Assembly: GCF_001713395.1 (NCBI RefSeq)
Contig: NZ_CP016450.1
Location: 1,240,001-1,304,000 of the forward strand
DNA: 64,000 nucleotides
Source: Sinorhizobium sp. RAC02
GTDB lineage: Bacteria; Pseudomonadota; Alphaproteobacteria; Rhizobiales; Rhizobiaceae
Reading direction: 5' to 3'
A program made the position numbers and the translations under genes. Shown piece after piece: positions 46,316 to 58,963 of the stretch (positions are counted from its first letter, which is position 1; each line of letters starts with the position of its first letter). The notes under the pieces were generated by a model. The model ran no database searches. It saw only the letters and a program-made list of their open reading frames with translations, and had not been told where the DNA came from.

Positions 46316-47344
46316 ATGAACGATCAATGGGGCAGGAGCGGTAGCGGGCGGCCGGCAAGCGGCGGTGGTATTGGCGGCATCCTGTTTGCCTCCGTGGTCA
46401 GCCTGGCGCTGGGGGCGGCGGGCGGCTATGGCGCGTTTCGCATGATGGATGGCGCCGTTCCTACCAACGAAATCGAAGCACGCGACCAGCGCATCGCCGA
46501 CCTCGCCAAGGAGCTCGATGCCCGCGTCGCGCAGGTCGAGGAAAACACCCAGAAAGCACAGGCCCTGAGCGAGGAGAACGGCGCGCTGCAGCGCCAGCTC
46601 GACGCCCTGCGCAAGAATGCCGGAACCGGCGACGCCGTTGCACTGGCTGAAAACGCCCGACTGACCGAGACCGTCGTGCCGGAGCTCAGGAACGAGCTGG
46701 AACTGGCCAAGCAGCTCGTGGCCGACGCCGAGGCGCTGAAGAAGCGGGCCGAGGAAGCGGTTCGCGATCGCGACCGGCAGCTCTCGCTGCGGGCGGACGA
46801 AATCGCCCGGCTGGAAAAAGCCCTGACCGCTGCCCGCAATCAGCAGACCGGCTCGCAAAGCGCCGAGAAGGACCGCCAGGCGGCAGAGGATGCATTGCGA
46901 CGCGAACTCGAGGATGCGCAGCGCGCCCAGGACACGATCCGCACGACGGATCTGCCGGCGCTCCGCGACGAGATTGCCCGCAAGGACAAGGAGATTGCTG
47001 AACTCAAGGCGCGCAACGCATCGCTGACGGCGCGCATCGGCGCGCTTGAGAGTGCTGCGCGCGCCGCCACCGTGCGGGGCGAACCGGAGGGCGGCGGCAA
47101 CAAGCCGGTGGTGATCGACAATCAAAAGCCCGGGCAGGCGCGCAACCCGCGCAGCGCGGTGCTGGTGGCGCTGGCGATCGACAACACGCCTGGCCTCGAC
47201 CGGTTGAGCAGTGCGCAACGCGCCCAACTCGAACAAACGCTGGTCTCCGGGGAATGTGTGACCAAGGCGCTCAGTGGCGCGTTGCGGCGCGTACCGGTTC
47301 TGGCGCTGCGCAACCTGATGCGTGACCTCGATAGCGATTGCTAG
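46316..47344 (+). CDS. Membrane-anchored coiled-coil protein of unknown function
   Basis: A 342-residue protein: Gly/Ser-rich N-terminus, one transmembrane helix (about 20-42), a long Glu/Arg/Ala-rich coiled coil (about 51-250) and a C-terminal domain (about 278-342) with two cysteines, Cys314 and the terminal Cys342. With N-in topology the coiled coil would lie in the periplasm, where the two cysteines could form a disulfide. ATG 46316 was chosen because the upstream in-frame ATG at 46247 adds only a basic stretch. It is followed after 42 bp by a TAXI-type binding protein, suggesting joint function. No database family is recognised. Confidence 0.75.
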   Translation: MNDQWGRSGSGRPASGGGIGGILFASVVSLALGAAGGYGAFRMMDGAVPTNEIEARDQRIADLAKELDARVAQVEENTQKAQALSEENGALQRQLDALRKNAGTGDAVALAENARLTETVVPELRNELELAKQLVADAEALKKRAEEAVRDRDRQLSLRADEIARLEKALTAARNQQTGSQSAEKDRQAAEDALRRELEDAQRAQDTIRTTDLPALRDEIARKDKEIAELKARNASLTARIGALESAARAATVRGEPEGGGNKPVVIDNQKPGQARNPRSAVLVALAIDNTPGLDRLSSAQRAQLEQTLVSGECVTKALSGALRRVPVLALRNLMRDLDSDC

Positions 47345-47386
47345 TTTTTCGGCGGTTCGACCGCCGCCTCTGGGAAGGAGATTTCG

Positions 47387-48424
47387 ATGAAGCGATCTGT
47401 TCTTATGGCCGCACTTGGCCTTGCGCTGTCCGCGAGCGGGGTTTTGGCGCAGGAATTCGACCGCAACATCATGACCGGCGGTCCGCAGGGCACCTATATC
47501 AAGATCGGCCGCGACCTTGCCACGCTGGGCGCCGAGTGCGGGCTGAAGCTCAACGTCGTCGAAAGCGCCGGCTCGCTGGAGAATTTCGTCGGCGTACGCA
47601 ACCGGCGCAACACGCAGTTCGGTATCGTACAGAGTGACGTGCTGGAATACCTGAAGACCTTCGAGGCCAACGATCCGGAGGTGCAGAAGGCCGTGAAGGG
47701 CGTGCGCATCATGTTCCCGCTCTATAACGAGGAAATCCACGTCCTGGCGCGCAAGGACATCAACAGCATGAAGGACCTTGCCGGCAAGAAGATCGCCGTC
47801 GGCAAGAAGGATTCGGGCACCTTTCTGACCGCGACGCTCATCATGGACATCCTTCAGGTGAAGGCCGGCGCACGCATGGACATCAACCCCGACGAGGCGC
47901 TGCCGAAACTGCTGTCCGGCGAGATCGACGCCTTCTTCTACGTCGCGGGCGCCCCTGCCGCGCTGTTTTCCGGCGACACGATCGACAAGACGAAGTTCCA
48001 CCTCGTGCCGATCACCGAGGCGCCGCTTCTCGCCACCTACACGCCCTCGCGCATCGAGGCCGGTACCTATTCCTTCCAGGACCAGCCGGTCGATCTCATC
48101 GCCGTCAAGGCCGTGATGATGACCTATGACTACGACGTCAAGCGCAACGCCTATCACCGCGACAGTTGCAAGACCGTCTCCGATTTCTCCAGCCTCATCC
48201 TCACCGGCCTCGACAAGCTCAGGGCAACCGGCCACCCGAAGTGGAAGACCGTGGACCTGACGGCGCTGCCGCCGGGCTGGCAGGTCGGGGTCTGCGTGAA
48301 GACCGGCATGGCGATGGACTACAAGCCCGCCTGCAAGCCGGCCGCCGGCAATACTTCCGACGGTGCTGCGGATGATTCTAACGAGGAATACCTGAACCTC
48401 CTGAAGCAGCGGCTCCAGCAATAA
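47387..48424 (+). CDS. TAXI family TRAP-transporter-type solute-binding protein, orphan
   Basis: Periplasmic binding protein of 345 residues of the TAXI (TRAP-associated extracytoplasmic immunogenic) family. The signal peptide is cleaved after Ala21 (VLA before QEF). Family motifs: IMTGGPQGTYIKIGRDLA, VVESAGSLENFVGVRNRR and FGIVQSDVLEYL, with KKIAVGKKDSGTFLTA in the second lobe. The C-terminus is extended with a Cys-rich and acidic stretch (CKPAAGNTSDGAADDSNEE). AAGGAG precedes ATG 47387. No TRAP permease (DctQ/DctM) is encoded nearby, so it may serve a distant permease or act as a sensor. A bidirectional terminator follows. Confidence 0.85.
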   Translation: MKRSVLMAALGLALSASGVLAQEFDRNIMTGGPQGTYIKIGRDLATLGAECGLKLNVVESAGSLENFVGVRNRRNTQFGIVQSDVLEYLKTFEANDPEVQKAVKGVRIMFPLYNEEIHVLARKDINSMKDLAGKKIAVGKKDSGTFLTATLIMDILQVKAGARMDINPDEALPKLLSGEIDAFFYVAGAPAALFSGDTIDKTKFHLVPITEAPLLATYTPSRIEAGTYSFQDQPVDLIAVKAVMMTYDYDVKRNAYHRDSCKTVSDFSSLILTGLDKLRATGHPKWKTVDLTALPPGWQVGVCVKTGMAMDYKPACKPAAGNTSDGAADDSNEEYLNLLKQRLQQ

Positions 48425-48440
48425 CATCCTGAAAAACGAC

Positions 48441-48472
48441 AACAAAAAACCCGGCCATTGGCCGGGTTTTTC
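48441..48472. terminator. Bidirectional terminator between TAXI gene and glnA
   Basis: Stem ACCCGGCC with GGCCGGGT around ATT (48449-48467), with an A-run before and TTTTTC after, so it can end both the TAXI transcript and the convergent glnA transcript. Confidence 0.92.
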
Positions 48473-48509
48473 GTCTGAAGGTCCTCCCGTCCGAAGACGG
48501 GAGCGCCGA

Positions 48510-49919
48510 TCAGGCGGAGTAGTACATGTCGAACTCGACCGGGTGCGGGGTCATTTCATAACGCATGACTTCCACCATCTTCAGCTCGATGTAGGAATCG
48601 ATCTGGTCGTCATCGAACACGCCGCCGGCGGTTAGGAACTTGCGATCCTTGTCGAGGCTTTCGAGGGCTTCGCGCAACGAGCCGCAGACGGTCGGGATCT
48701 TCTTGAGTTCCTTCGGCGGCAGGTCGTAGAGATCCTTGTCCATGGCCTTGCCCGGATGGATCTTGTTCTTGATGCCGTCGAGGCCAGCCATCAGCATGGA
48801 CGCGAAGCCGAGGTAGGGGTTGCCGAGCGGGTCGGGGAAGCGGATTTCGACGCGCTTGGACTTCGGACCCGTGCCGAACGGAATGCGGCACGATGCCGAA
48901 CGGTTGCGGGCCGAATAGGCCAGCAGAACCGGTGCTTCATAACCCGGGACGAGACGCTTGTAGGAGTTCGTCGTCGGGTTGGTGAAGGCGTTGATCGACT
49001 TTGCGTGCTTGATGATGCCGCCGATGAAGTAGAGGCAGCTTTCCGACAGGCCGGCATATTCGTCGCCGGCGAAGGTCGGCTTCGAGTCCTTCCAGATCGA
49101 CAGGTGGACGTGCATGCCCGAGCCGTTGTCGCCGAAGATCGGCTTTGGCATGAAGGTTGCCGTCTTGCCATAGGCATTGGCGACCTGGTGCACGACGTAC
49201 TTGTAGATCTGCACCTTGTCGGCGCTGCGCACGAGTGTGTCAAACTTGACGCCGAGTTCATGCTGGGCAGCCGCCACTTCGTGGTGCTGCTTTTCGACGG
49301 TGACGCCCATCTCGGTCAGCACGGTCAGCATTTCCGAGCGCATGTCCTGGCACGAGTCGACCGGCGGAACCGGGAAGTAGCCACCCTTGACGCGCGGACG
49401 ATGGCCGAGGTTGCCGGTCTCGTAGTCGGTGTCGTCGTTGGACGGCAGTTCGGACGAATCGAGCTTGAAGCCCGTGTTGTACGGGTCGGCCTTGTACTTC
49501 ACGTCGTCGAAGACGAAGAATTCCGGCTCCGGGCCGGCATAGACCGTGTCGCCGATGCCGGATGCCTTGAGGTAGGCTTCGGCCTTCTTGGCGGTGCCGC
49601 GCGGGTCGCGGTTATAGGATTCGCCCGAGACCGGGTCGAGGATGTCGCACATGATGACGAGTGTCGACTGCGCGAAGAACGGATCGACGTGGACCGTCGC
49701 CGGATCGGGCATAAGCACCATGTCGGACTCGTTGATCGCCTTCCAGCCGCCGATCGAGGAACCGTCGAACATGACGCCATCCGCGAACATGTCTTCATCG
49801 ACGATGCCGACGTCCATCGTGACGTGGTGCATCTTGCCGCGCGGGTCGGTGAAGCGCAGATCGACGAACTTTACATCATCTTCCTTGATTTGCTTGAGGA
49901 TATCATTGGCAGTCGTCAT
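48510..49919 (-). CDS. glnA: Glutamine synthetase type I
   Basis: Dodecameric GSI that makes glutamine from glutamate and ammonia. Of 469 residues: N-terminal [19 protein letters not shown], metal and substrate loops [42 protein letters not shown] and [14 protein letters not shown], and the adenylylation site Tyr398 in [12 protein letters not shown] 49919 has CAGGGA upstream. It lies 59 bp after glnB; the gap contains a CGGCCG-TT-CGGCCG hairpin that might modulate glnB/glnA ratios. Activity is expected to be controlled by GlnE adenylylation and by PII. Confidence 0.97.
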   Translation of the reverse strand: MTTANDILKQIKEDDVKFVDLRFTDPRGKMHHVTMDVGIVDEDMFADGVMFDGSSIGGWKAINESDMVLMPDPATVHVDPFFAQSTLVIMCDILDPVSGESYNRDPRGTAKKAEAYLKASGIGDTVYAGPEPEFFVFDDVKYKADPYNTGFKLDSSELPSNDDTDYETGNLGHRPRVKGGYFPVPPVDSCQDMRSEMLTVLTEMGVTVEKQHHEVAAAQHELGVKFDTLVRSADKVQIYKYVVHQVANAYGKTATFMPKPIFGDNGSGMHVHLSIWKDSKPTFAGDEYAGLSESCLYFIGGIIKHAKSINAFTNPTTNSYKRLVPGYEAPVLLAYSARNRSASCRIPFGTGPKSKRVEIRFPDPLGNPYLGFASMLMAGLDGIKNKIHPGKAMDKDLYDLPPKELKKIPTVCGSLREALESLDKDRKFLTAGGVFDDDQIDSYIELKMVEVMRYEMTPHPVEFDMYYSA

Positions 49920-49978
49920 GTTTTGCAGTCCCTGTGTGAGATGACGAGGTGGAAGCCTCGGCCGAACGGCCGGGCGGA

Positions 49979-50437
<459 letters not shown>

Positions 50438-50684
50438 TCACCATAACGTTCGTCCTCACGCCGGGGATGATGGGGCTTTCCCGAAAAAAGGGCCAGCGGA
50501 ATCTGCCTAAAAATTGTCACTTTCTGCGCCCCCCGACCGCCGCACCAGATTGCCGTGCCGAAGGGTGGCGCCAAAAGCTGCAAACATGAGCATTCCGATT
50601 ATGCAAATGCATAAAAAGAAGGCGAATTCCTTCGCCGCCGCCATTGCGCTTGTCTGTCCCATGGCTTTGCGGGCATGGTGGGAC

Positions 50685-52172
50685 ATGCACAGAGAAATCG
50701 ATACGCTGATCCTCACGCCCGACGACATGGGCCGCATCGACCGCGACGCCGCCGCGTCGGGCCTTTCGAGCTACGGCCTGATGGAGCGGGCAGGGCAGGC
50801 GGTTGCCGCCGCCGCCCTTCGCCGCTTTCCGGGCGCCTTGCGCTTTGCCGTGCTGTGTGGGACAGGCAACAATGGCGGCGATGGCTATGTCGCTGCGCGC
50901 GCCTTGCAGGAAGCCGGAGCCGCAATCGCCGTTTACGCTTTCGGTGATCCGGCGGCGCTGAAAGGCGATGCGGCGGAAGCCTATATCCGTTTCAACGCTG
51001 CGGTCCTTCCCCTTGCCGATTACACACCCTTAGCTGGCGACGTCGTCATCGATGCGCTGTTCGGCGCGGGCCTGTCGCGCGATCTGCCCGACGCGGTCGT
51101 CCGCACCATCGAGGCCGTGCGCAAAAACGTCCTGCCCGTCCTCGCCGTGGACCTGCCCTCCGGCATCGACGGCCGCACCGGCCAGGTGCGGGGGCAGGCC
51201 TTCGAGGCGGTGGCGACCGTCACCTTCATGTGCCGCAAGCCCGGCCATGTGCTGCTGCCCGGCCGGACGCTGGCCGGCGAGGTCGAGGTCTTCGATATCG
51301 GCATTCCCGGCCGCGTCATCGCCCGGCATGCCGGCCACAGCCGGGTGAACACGCCCGCCCTCTGGCGGGTAGCCTTTCCCACCGAGACGGGCGCAACCCA
51401 CAAATATGTGCGCGGCCATCTCGCTGTCTTCTCCGGCGGGGCGACAGCCACGGGGGCTGCACGGCTCTCCGCCATGGCCGGCCTGCGCGCCGGCGCCGGC
51501 CTCGTTACGCTGTTGTCGCCAAGCGACGCGCTTTCCACCAATGCGGCCCAGGTGACGAGCGTCATGCTGAGGCCCCTTGATAGCGAGGATGACCTTGCGG
51601 CCTTGCTGGCGGACGAGCGGCTGAAAACCTTCGTGCTTGGCCCAGGCTTCGGGGATACGGAAAAGGCAAGGCGCTATGTCCGCCGTCTCGCCGAAAGCGG
51701 TCGTCACCTCGTTCTCGACGCCGATGGCATCACCGCGTTCCGCGACGATCCCGTTTCGCTCTTCCAGCTCTTCGCCGCCTCCAACACACGGCTGGTCTTG
51801 ACGCCGCATGACGGCGAGTTCGCCCGGCTTTTCCCTGATCTTGCCGCCGACAGAAGCCTTTCGAAGATCGAGCGCGCTCAGAAGGCCGCCGCCCGCAGCA
51901 ACGCCGCCATCATCCTCAAGGGGGCTGACACGGTGATTGCCGCGCCGGATGGCCGCGCCCTCGTCAACGACAACGCGCCGCCCTGGCTGGCGACCGCCGG
52001 CTCCGGCGACGTGCTCGCCGGCATCGTCGGCGCCCACCTGACCCAGGGCATGCCCGCCTTCGAAGCCGCCGCCAGCGCCGTCTGGCGTCATGGTGAGGCA
52101 GGGCGAACAGCCGGTGAGGGGTTGACGGCGGAGGATCTCGTCAATGCTCTGAGTGGCCTAAGCCAAATCTAG
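50685..52172 (+). CDS. nnr: Bifunctional NAD(P)H-hydrate epimerase / ADP-dependent dehydratase
   Basis: Metabolite-repair enzyme that restores hydrated NAD(P)H. Of 495 residues: N-terminal epimerase (about 1-215) with CGTGNNGGDGYVAARAL at 58-74 and GIDGRTGQV, C-terminal ribokinase-like dehydratase (about 225-495) with TPHDGEFARLF and WLATAGSGDVLAGIVGAHL. ATG 50685 after GGTGGGAC was chosen; in-frame starts further upstream (from 50586) would overlap the glnB promoter region and give a low-complexity extension. A decayed in-frame copy of its 3' end lies 56 bp downstream. Confidence 0.93.
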   Translation: MHREIDTLILTPDDMGRIDRDAAASGLSSYGLMERAGQAVAAAALRRFPGALRFAVLCGTGNNGGDGYVAARALQEAGAAIAVYAFGDPAALKGDAAEAYIRFNAAVLPLADYTPLAGDVVIDALFGAGLSRDLPDAVVRTIEAVRKNVLPVLAVDLPSGIDGRTGQVRGQAFEAVATVTFMCRKPGHVLLPGRTLAGEVEVFDIGIPGRVIARHAGHSRVNTPALWRVAFPTETGATHKYVRGHLAVFSGGATATGAARLSAMAGLRAGAGLVTLLSPSDALSTNAAQVTSVMLRPLDSEDDLAALLADERLKTFVLGPGFGDTEKARRYVRRLAESGRHLVLDADGITAFRDDPVSLFQLFAASNTRLVLTPHDGEFARLFPDLAADRSLSKIERAQKAAARSNAAIILKGADTVIAAPDGRALVNDNAPPWLATAGSGDVLAGIVGAHLTQGMPAFEAAASAVWRHGEAGRTAGEGLTAEDLVNALSGLSQI

Positions 52173-52227
52173 GCATTGCATTGACGTCAAGTGAAGTGAA
52201 GTGGCCTGCACGCCGCAGGCGCGCGTA

Positions 52228-52258
52228 TCAACGCTCTGAATAGCTTCGATCAAATCTA
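52228..52258 (+). repeat. Degenerate copy of the nnr 3' end
   Basis: Bases 52228-52258 align without gaps to the last 31 bases of nnr (52141-52171), with 23 identical. The offset of 87 bp is exactly 29 codons, and the copy still reads INALNSFDQI-stop where nnr ends VNALSGLSQI-stop. It looks like a vestige of an in-frame tandem duplication, or of a replaced allele of nnr. The surrounding 52173-52361 gap otherwise holds no recognisable gene. Confidence 0.5.
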
Positions 52259-52361
52259 ATGACTTTGAGCGAAGGGCGTTCCCCGTTAAGCAAATTCAGC
52301 AAAGGCGCGAGCGCGATCCGAAACGCTCTTGCCCCACAGCCCCGAAGCGGAAGACCGTCCC

Positions 52362-53261
52362 ATGACTTTGATCGATATCGCGCTGCTCGTGCTCGTCGCC
52401 ATCGTCTGGGGCTTCAACTTCGTCGTCATCAAGGTCGGCATCGAAAATTTCCCACCGATCCTGTTTTCCGCGCTGCGTTTCCTCTTTGCCGCCGTGCCGC
52501 TGGTGTTCTTCCTGCCACGTCCGGCAGTGTCCTGGCGGATCATCCTCGGCATCGGCCTCGTGCTGGGCGTGGTGAAATTCAGCCTGCTGTTCATCGGCAT
52601 GGATGTCGGTGTGTCTGCCGGCCTTGCCTCGCTGCTCCTGCAATCACAAGCCTTCTTCACCGTCGCGCTCGCTGCCGTGTTCTACGGCACACGCCCACGC
52701 CCGGCGCAGATCACCGGCATCCTCATCGCCTTTGCCGGCATGGCCGTGATCGCCACGACGGTGGACGGAAGCTTTACCTATCTCGGCCTTGCCCTGGTGA
52801 TTGCTGCCGGCCTTGCCTGGGCCTTCTCGAATATGCTGACGCGCAAGGCCGGCAATGTCGACATGCTGGCGCTGATGGTCTGGGTGAGCCTCGTGCCCCC
52901 GATCCCGCTGGCGATCATCTCGCTGGCAACGGAAGGGCTGGACAGGGACATCGCCGCCCTCCAGGCGCTCACTTGGCAGGGCGTCGGCGCAGTGGCCTAT
53001 ATCGCCTACATCGCCACGATCTTCGGCTTCGGCGTCTGGGGCCTGATGATCCGAAAACACGGCGTGGCCACCGTCGCCCCATTCTCTCTGCTCGTGCCGG
53101 TGTTCGGCATGAGTTTTTCGGCCCTGGCGCTCGGCGAGAGTTTTGGGCCTCAACGTCTCGCCGGCGCGGTCCTCGTCGTCTGCGGGCTCATCCTGACGGT
53201 GCTCGGCCCGCGCCTGCTCGACCGCTTGCGCGCGTCGCCGTCGCCGCACAAGGCCGGATAG
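52362..53261 (+). CDS. EamA family transporter (DMT superfamily)
   Basis: Inner-membrane exporter-type protein of 299 residues with ten hydrophobic helices in two EamA repeats (about 5-140 and 150-285). The start LIDIALLVLVAIVWGFNFVVIKVGIENFPPILFSALRFLFAAVPL is typical, and each repeat ends in a GEx2 motif helix (LGESFGPQRLAGAVLVVCGLILT). Relatives export metabolites such as O-acetylserine and cysteine; the substrate here is unknown. ATG 52362 was chosen after GACCGTCCC. Its stop codon abuts the stop of the DUF72 gene on the other strand. Confidence 0.87.
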   Translation: MTLIDIALLVLVAIVWGFNFVVIKVGIENFPPILFSALRFLFAAVPLVFFLPRPAVSWRIILGIGLVLGVVKFSLLFIGMDVGVSAGLASLLLQSQAFFTVALAAVFYGTRPRPAQITGILIAFAGMAVIATTVDGSFTYLGLALVIAAGLAWAFSNMLTRKAGNVDMLALMVWVSLVPPIPLAIISLATEGLDRDIAALQALTWQGVGAVAYIAYIATIFGFGVWGLMIRKHGVATVAPFSLLVPVFGMSFSALALGESFGPQRLAGAVLVVCGLILTVLGPRLLDRLRASPSPHKAG

Positions 53262-54074
53262 TCAGGCCCGTGGCTGGGTGCGTTTCTGCAACTCGCGCGC
53301 ACCGTTCGGCGCATTCACCTTTCCGGAGGTGATGAAGAACGCAAAAACGTCGCGCGCTTTCTGGGCCGGTTTGGTCTCCGGATCGATCTTCGGCAGGTCC
53401 GATGGTTCGCCGCCGCCCGCCCAGTCCTTCAGCCGTGCCGCCCATTCGTCCAGCGCCTTTGGCGGATAGCAGGTCGCGATGTCGTCGGACCCCTTCTGCA
53501 GGCGCGCATAGACGAAATCCGCCGTCACGTCGGCGATCTCGGGATAGTCCTCATGCTGTGCGTAGACGATCGCGGCCTTGTGCTTGCGGGCAAGGGCCGC
53601 GAATTCCGGCACGAGGAACGTGTCGTTGCGCACTTCCAGCGCATGTTTCAGCGTCAGGCCATCCAGCTTTTCCGGCAGGAGTTTCAGAAAGCCTTCGAAA
53701 TCTTCCGGCTCGAACTTCTTGGTCGGCGGGAACTGCCAGAGGATCGGCCCGAGGTGATCGCCGAGTTCGGTCAAACCCTGCGTCAGGAATTTTTCGACCG
53801 ACTCGCCGCCATCGGCCAGAACCTTGCGGTTGGTCGTGAAACGGCTGGCCTTCAGTGAAAAAATAAAACCGTCCGGCACTTCGGAGGCCCATTTGGCGAA
53901 GGTCTCCGGCTTCTGCGAGCCGTAATAGGTGCCGTTGACCTCGATTGCCGTCAGTTCGCGGCTGGCGAATTCGAGCTGCCGCTTCTTCGTCAGCTTTTCC
54001 GGATAGAAGGTGCCTTCCCACGGATCGAAGGTCCAGCCGCCGATGCCGGTGCGAATGGTGCCGGATGTGCTCAT
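53262..54074 (-). CDS. DUF72 domain-containing protein
   Basis: A 270-residue TIM-barrel-like DUF72 (YecE family) protein: IRTGIGGWTFDPWEGTFYPEKL at the N-terminus, FASRELTAIEVNGTYYGSQKPETFAKWASEVPDGFIFSLKASRF, LGPILWQFPPTKKF, and ALEVRNDTFLVPEF. It ends with QKARDVFAFFITSGKVNAPNGARELQ. No catalytic residues are established for the family. ATG 54074 is used; a longer upstream frame overlaps the GST gene and is rejected. It follows the GST gene by 37 bp on the same strand. Confidence 0.9.
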   Translation of the reverse strand: MSTSGTIRTGIGGWTFDPWEGTFYPEKLTKKRQLEFASRELTAIEVNGTYYGSQKPETFAKWASEVPDGFIFSLKASRFTTNRKVLADGGESVEKFLTQGLTELGDHLGPILWQFPPTKKFEPEDFEGFLKLLPEKLDGLTLKHALEVRNDTFLVPEFAALARKHKAAIVYAQHEDYPEIADVTADFVYARLQKGSDDIATCYPPKALDEWAARLKDWAGGGEPSDLPKIDPETKPAQKARDVFAFFITSGKVNAPNGARELQKRTQPRA

Positions 54075-54111
54075 GTCTTGCTCTCCTCGACAGACAGGAT
54101 GGCGGCGCGGT

Positions 54112-54735
54112 TCACGCCGGCGCGATGAAAGGTTGCGAAATCTCCTGGAACACTGGGAGGGCCTCCATGCCGGTGCAGTGCGCGGCCAGTGCCGGATAGG
54201 CCGCTGGGTCGATAAGGCCCGGATGGGCCTCGCTGACATGCCGCCAGGCGCAGGCGACCGCGATGTCCGCATGGGTGATCCGGCCGAACCAGAACTGTCC
54301 GGGCCGCACGGCGCGCTCCGCATCGAGCGCGGTCAGCACCGTACCGATCTGCGAACGGCAGCGTCCGACGAAGTAGTCCGACGGCGTTTGATGCAGATGC
54401 AGTTCGTAGAACAGGCTGACGCCCTTGTCGGCAAGGCCGGTGGCAAAGGTCATGACCTTCAGCGCCTGCCGCCGTTCCGGCTCGGCCTGCGGCAGCAGGC
54501 GCGTGTCTGCCGGAACAAGGCCATCCACGTAGTCGAGGATCGAATTGCTGTCGGCCACGACGTCACCGTCATCCAGCACCAGCGTCGGCACCCGCATCAG
54601 CGGATTGAGCGCCTGCACCTTCTCGCCTTCGCTGAACACCGACCAGGGCCGGTGCTCGAACGGCAGGCCATAGAGCCGCATGGCAATCGCCACGCGGCGC
54701 ACATAGGACGAGTCGTACTGGCCGATCAGGATCAT
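54112..54735 (-). CDS. Glutathione S-transferase family protein
   Basis: Cytosolic GST-fold protein of 207 residues: thioredoxin-like N-domain (about 1-78) with GQYDSSYVRRVAIAM, MRVPTLVLDDGDVVADSNSILDYVD containing the cis-Pro VPTL and the glutathione-binding Asp-Ser, then an all-helical C-domain (about 88-200) with the THADIAVACAWRHV N-capping motif. The ATG at 54735 was chosen over an in-frame TTG one codon earlier. It lies six bases after uvrA on the same strand, so it probably shares its transcript. Substrate unknown. Confidence 0.88.
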   Translation of the reverse strand: MILIGQYDSSYVRRVAIAMRLYGLPFEHRPWSVFSEGEKVQALNPLMRVPTLVLDDGDVVADSNSILDYVDGLVPADTRLLPQAEPERRQALKVMTFATGLADKGVSLFYELHLHQTPSDYFVGRCRSQIGTVLTALDAERAVRPGQFWFGRITHADIAVACAWRHVSEAHPGLIDPAAYPALAAHCTGMEALPVFQEISQPFIAPA

Positions 54736-54741
54736 CAAAAC

Positions 54742-57660
<2,919 letters not shown>

Positions 57661-57774
57661 GATATCCAGCGTCAGAAGTTCTTGCGCATTCGATTTAGGG
57701 GTTGCCCCTATGTAGGAACTGGTTGGGGCGTGTCCATGCGCGGTCGAAGGAATCCGTGCCCGTTTCCGATTCGG

Positions 57775-57803
57775 TTGACAAGAGTGTAGGGAATTATTAG
57801 AAC
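57775..57803 (+). promoter_or_regulatory. Sigma-70 promoter for ssb overlapping the LexA box
   Basis: TTGACA at 57775-57780 and TAGAAC at 57798-57803 are 17 bp apart. The -10 box shares four bases with the LexA box at 57800, so LexA binding should block RNA polymerase. The leader to the ssb start would be about 139 nt. Confidence 0.7.
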
Positions 57804-57814
57804 AAAAAAAGAAC
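57800..57814. promoter_or_regulatory. LexA box in the uvrA-ssb divergent region
   Basis: GAAC-AAAAAAA-GAAC is the reverse complement of the consensus GTTC-N7-GTTC. It lies 140 bp before uvrA and 135 bp before ssb. Both genes are established SOS genes in rhizobia and other bacteria, so one operator may serve both. Confidence 0.9.
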
Positions 57815-57948
57815 GAATTTTTGCAATTGATCTGTGGATTATAGTCACGCGGGGCGGCGCTGGCGCACGGCAGCCGATAAGATGCCGCATTCATGGTGTG
57901 AAATGATGTCGGGCGCCAGAGCCCGACGCGACAACGGGAAGTATGGGT

Positions 57949-58476
57949 ATGGCTGGAAGCGTCAACAAGGTGATCTTGGTCGGGAATGTCGGTGCGGACC
58001 CGGAAATCCGTCGGACGCAGGACGGCCGGCCGATCGCCAACCTGCGGATCGCGACCTCTGAGACCTGGCGCGACCGCAACAGCGGCGAACGCAAAGAAAA
58101 GACGGAATGGCACAATGTCGTCGTCTTCAACGAAGGCCTGTGCAAGGTCGTCGAACAATATGTGAAGAAGGGCGCCAAGCTCTACATCGAAGGCGCGCTG
58201 CAGACCCGCAAGTGGCAGGACCAGACCGGTAACGACCGCTATTCGACGGAAATCGTGCTGCAGGGCTTCAACTCGACGCTGACCATGCTCGACGGTCGCG
58301 GTGAAGGCGGCGGCGAGCGCCGCGGCGGCAGCGATTTCGGCGGCGGCGCACCGAGCTACGACGACTACGGTTCGCGCCCGTCTTCGGGTGGCGGAAGCAG
58401 CGGCGGCGCCGGTGGCGGCAGCCGTTCGGGCGGTTCGCCGCTCTCGCGCGATATGGATGACGACATCCCGTTCTGA
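57949..58476 (+). CDS. ssb: Single-stranded DNA-binding protein
   Basis: Tetrameric SSB for replication and repair, 175 residues: OB fold (about 1-108, [37 protein letters not shown]), a Gly/Ser/Arg-rich linker (about 115-168) and the acidic protein-interaction tail [11 protein letters not shown] 57949 has GGGAAG at a spacing of nine bases; an ATG two codons earlier (57943) is in frame but too close to the ribosome site. It is divergent from uvrA with a shared LexA box. Confidence 0.96.
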   Translation: MAGSVNKVILVGNVGADPEIRRTQDGRPIANLRIATSETWRDRNSGERKEKTEWHNVVVFNEGLCKVVEQYVKKGAKLYIEGALQTRKWQDQTGNDRYSTEIVLQGFNSTLTMLDGRGEGGGERRGGSDFGGGAPSYDDYGSRPSSGGGSSGGAGGGSRSGGSPLSRDMDDDIPF

Positions 58477-58555
58477 GAACGACGGACACGACCGGCGTTC
58501 ACGCCGGCTGATGTTCGACGCGCCTCCGGCGGGGTCATGCTGGCGGAGGCGTGTT

Positions 58556-58963
58556 ATGAGCGATGAGAAGACGGCCGCAGATGTGCTTTTCCTGCGGCCG
58601 GGCGAGGGGCGAACCTATCCACTCGGCGCTATGACGGCGGTTTTCAAGGCGGATCACGGCGAAACCGGCAGCGCCTACAGCGTTTCCGAATGGTGGCTTG
58701 AGCCGAATACGACGGGTCCGGGCGCCCACTTCCATGTCGACAATGTCGAACTGTTCTATGTGATTGCCGGTGTCGCCAGCTTCCTGGCCGGCGATAAATG
58801 GTTCGATGCGCCTTCCGGCAGTTTCGTGCGTATTCCGGCCACCGTCATGCACGATTTCGAGAATCGCACGGACGAGCGCGTCGGCCTGCTCAACGTTTTC
58901 CTGCCGGGCGGGTTCGAGGAAAACATGCCGGCGATCACCAAATGGTTCGCCGACAATCCCTGA
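58556..58963 (+). CDS. Cupin domain-containing protein
   Basis: Small cupin (double-stranded beta-helix) of 135 residues. Motif 1 is [24 protein letters not shown] with two His and one Glu as potential metal ligands, and motif 2 is [18 protein letters not shown] with a further His. ATG 58556 follows GGCGGAGGC. The start is 80 bp after ssb on the same strand. The family ranges from enzymes to sensors, so no function is assigned. Confidence 0.87.
   Translation: MSDEKTAADVLFLRPGEGRTYPLGAMTAVFKADHGETGSAYSVSEWWLEPNTTGPGAHFHVDNVELFYVIAGVASFLAGDKWFDAPSGSFVRIPATVMHDFENRTDERVGLLNVFLPGGFEENMPAITKWFADNP

Noticed and set aside
46298..48445. 715-codon minus-strand open frame opposite the coiled-coil and TAXI genes
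   Set aside because: Spans two convincing genes and both flanks; no recognisable domain.
57661..58158. N-terminal extension of uvrA
   Set aside because: No homology and it crosses the ssb gene; UvrA proteins begin at the ATG at 57660.
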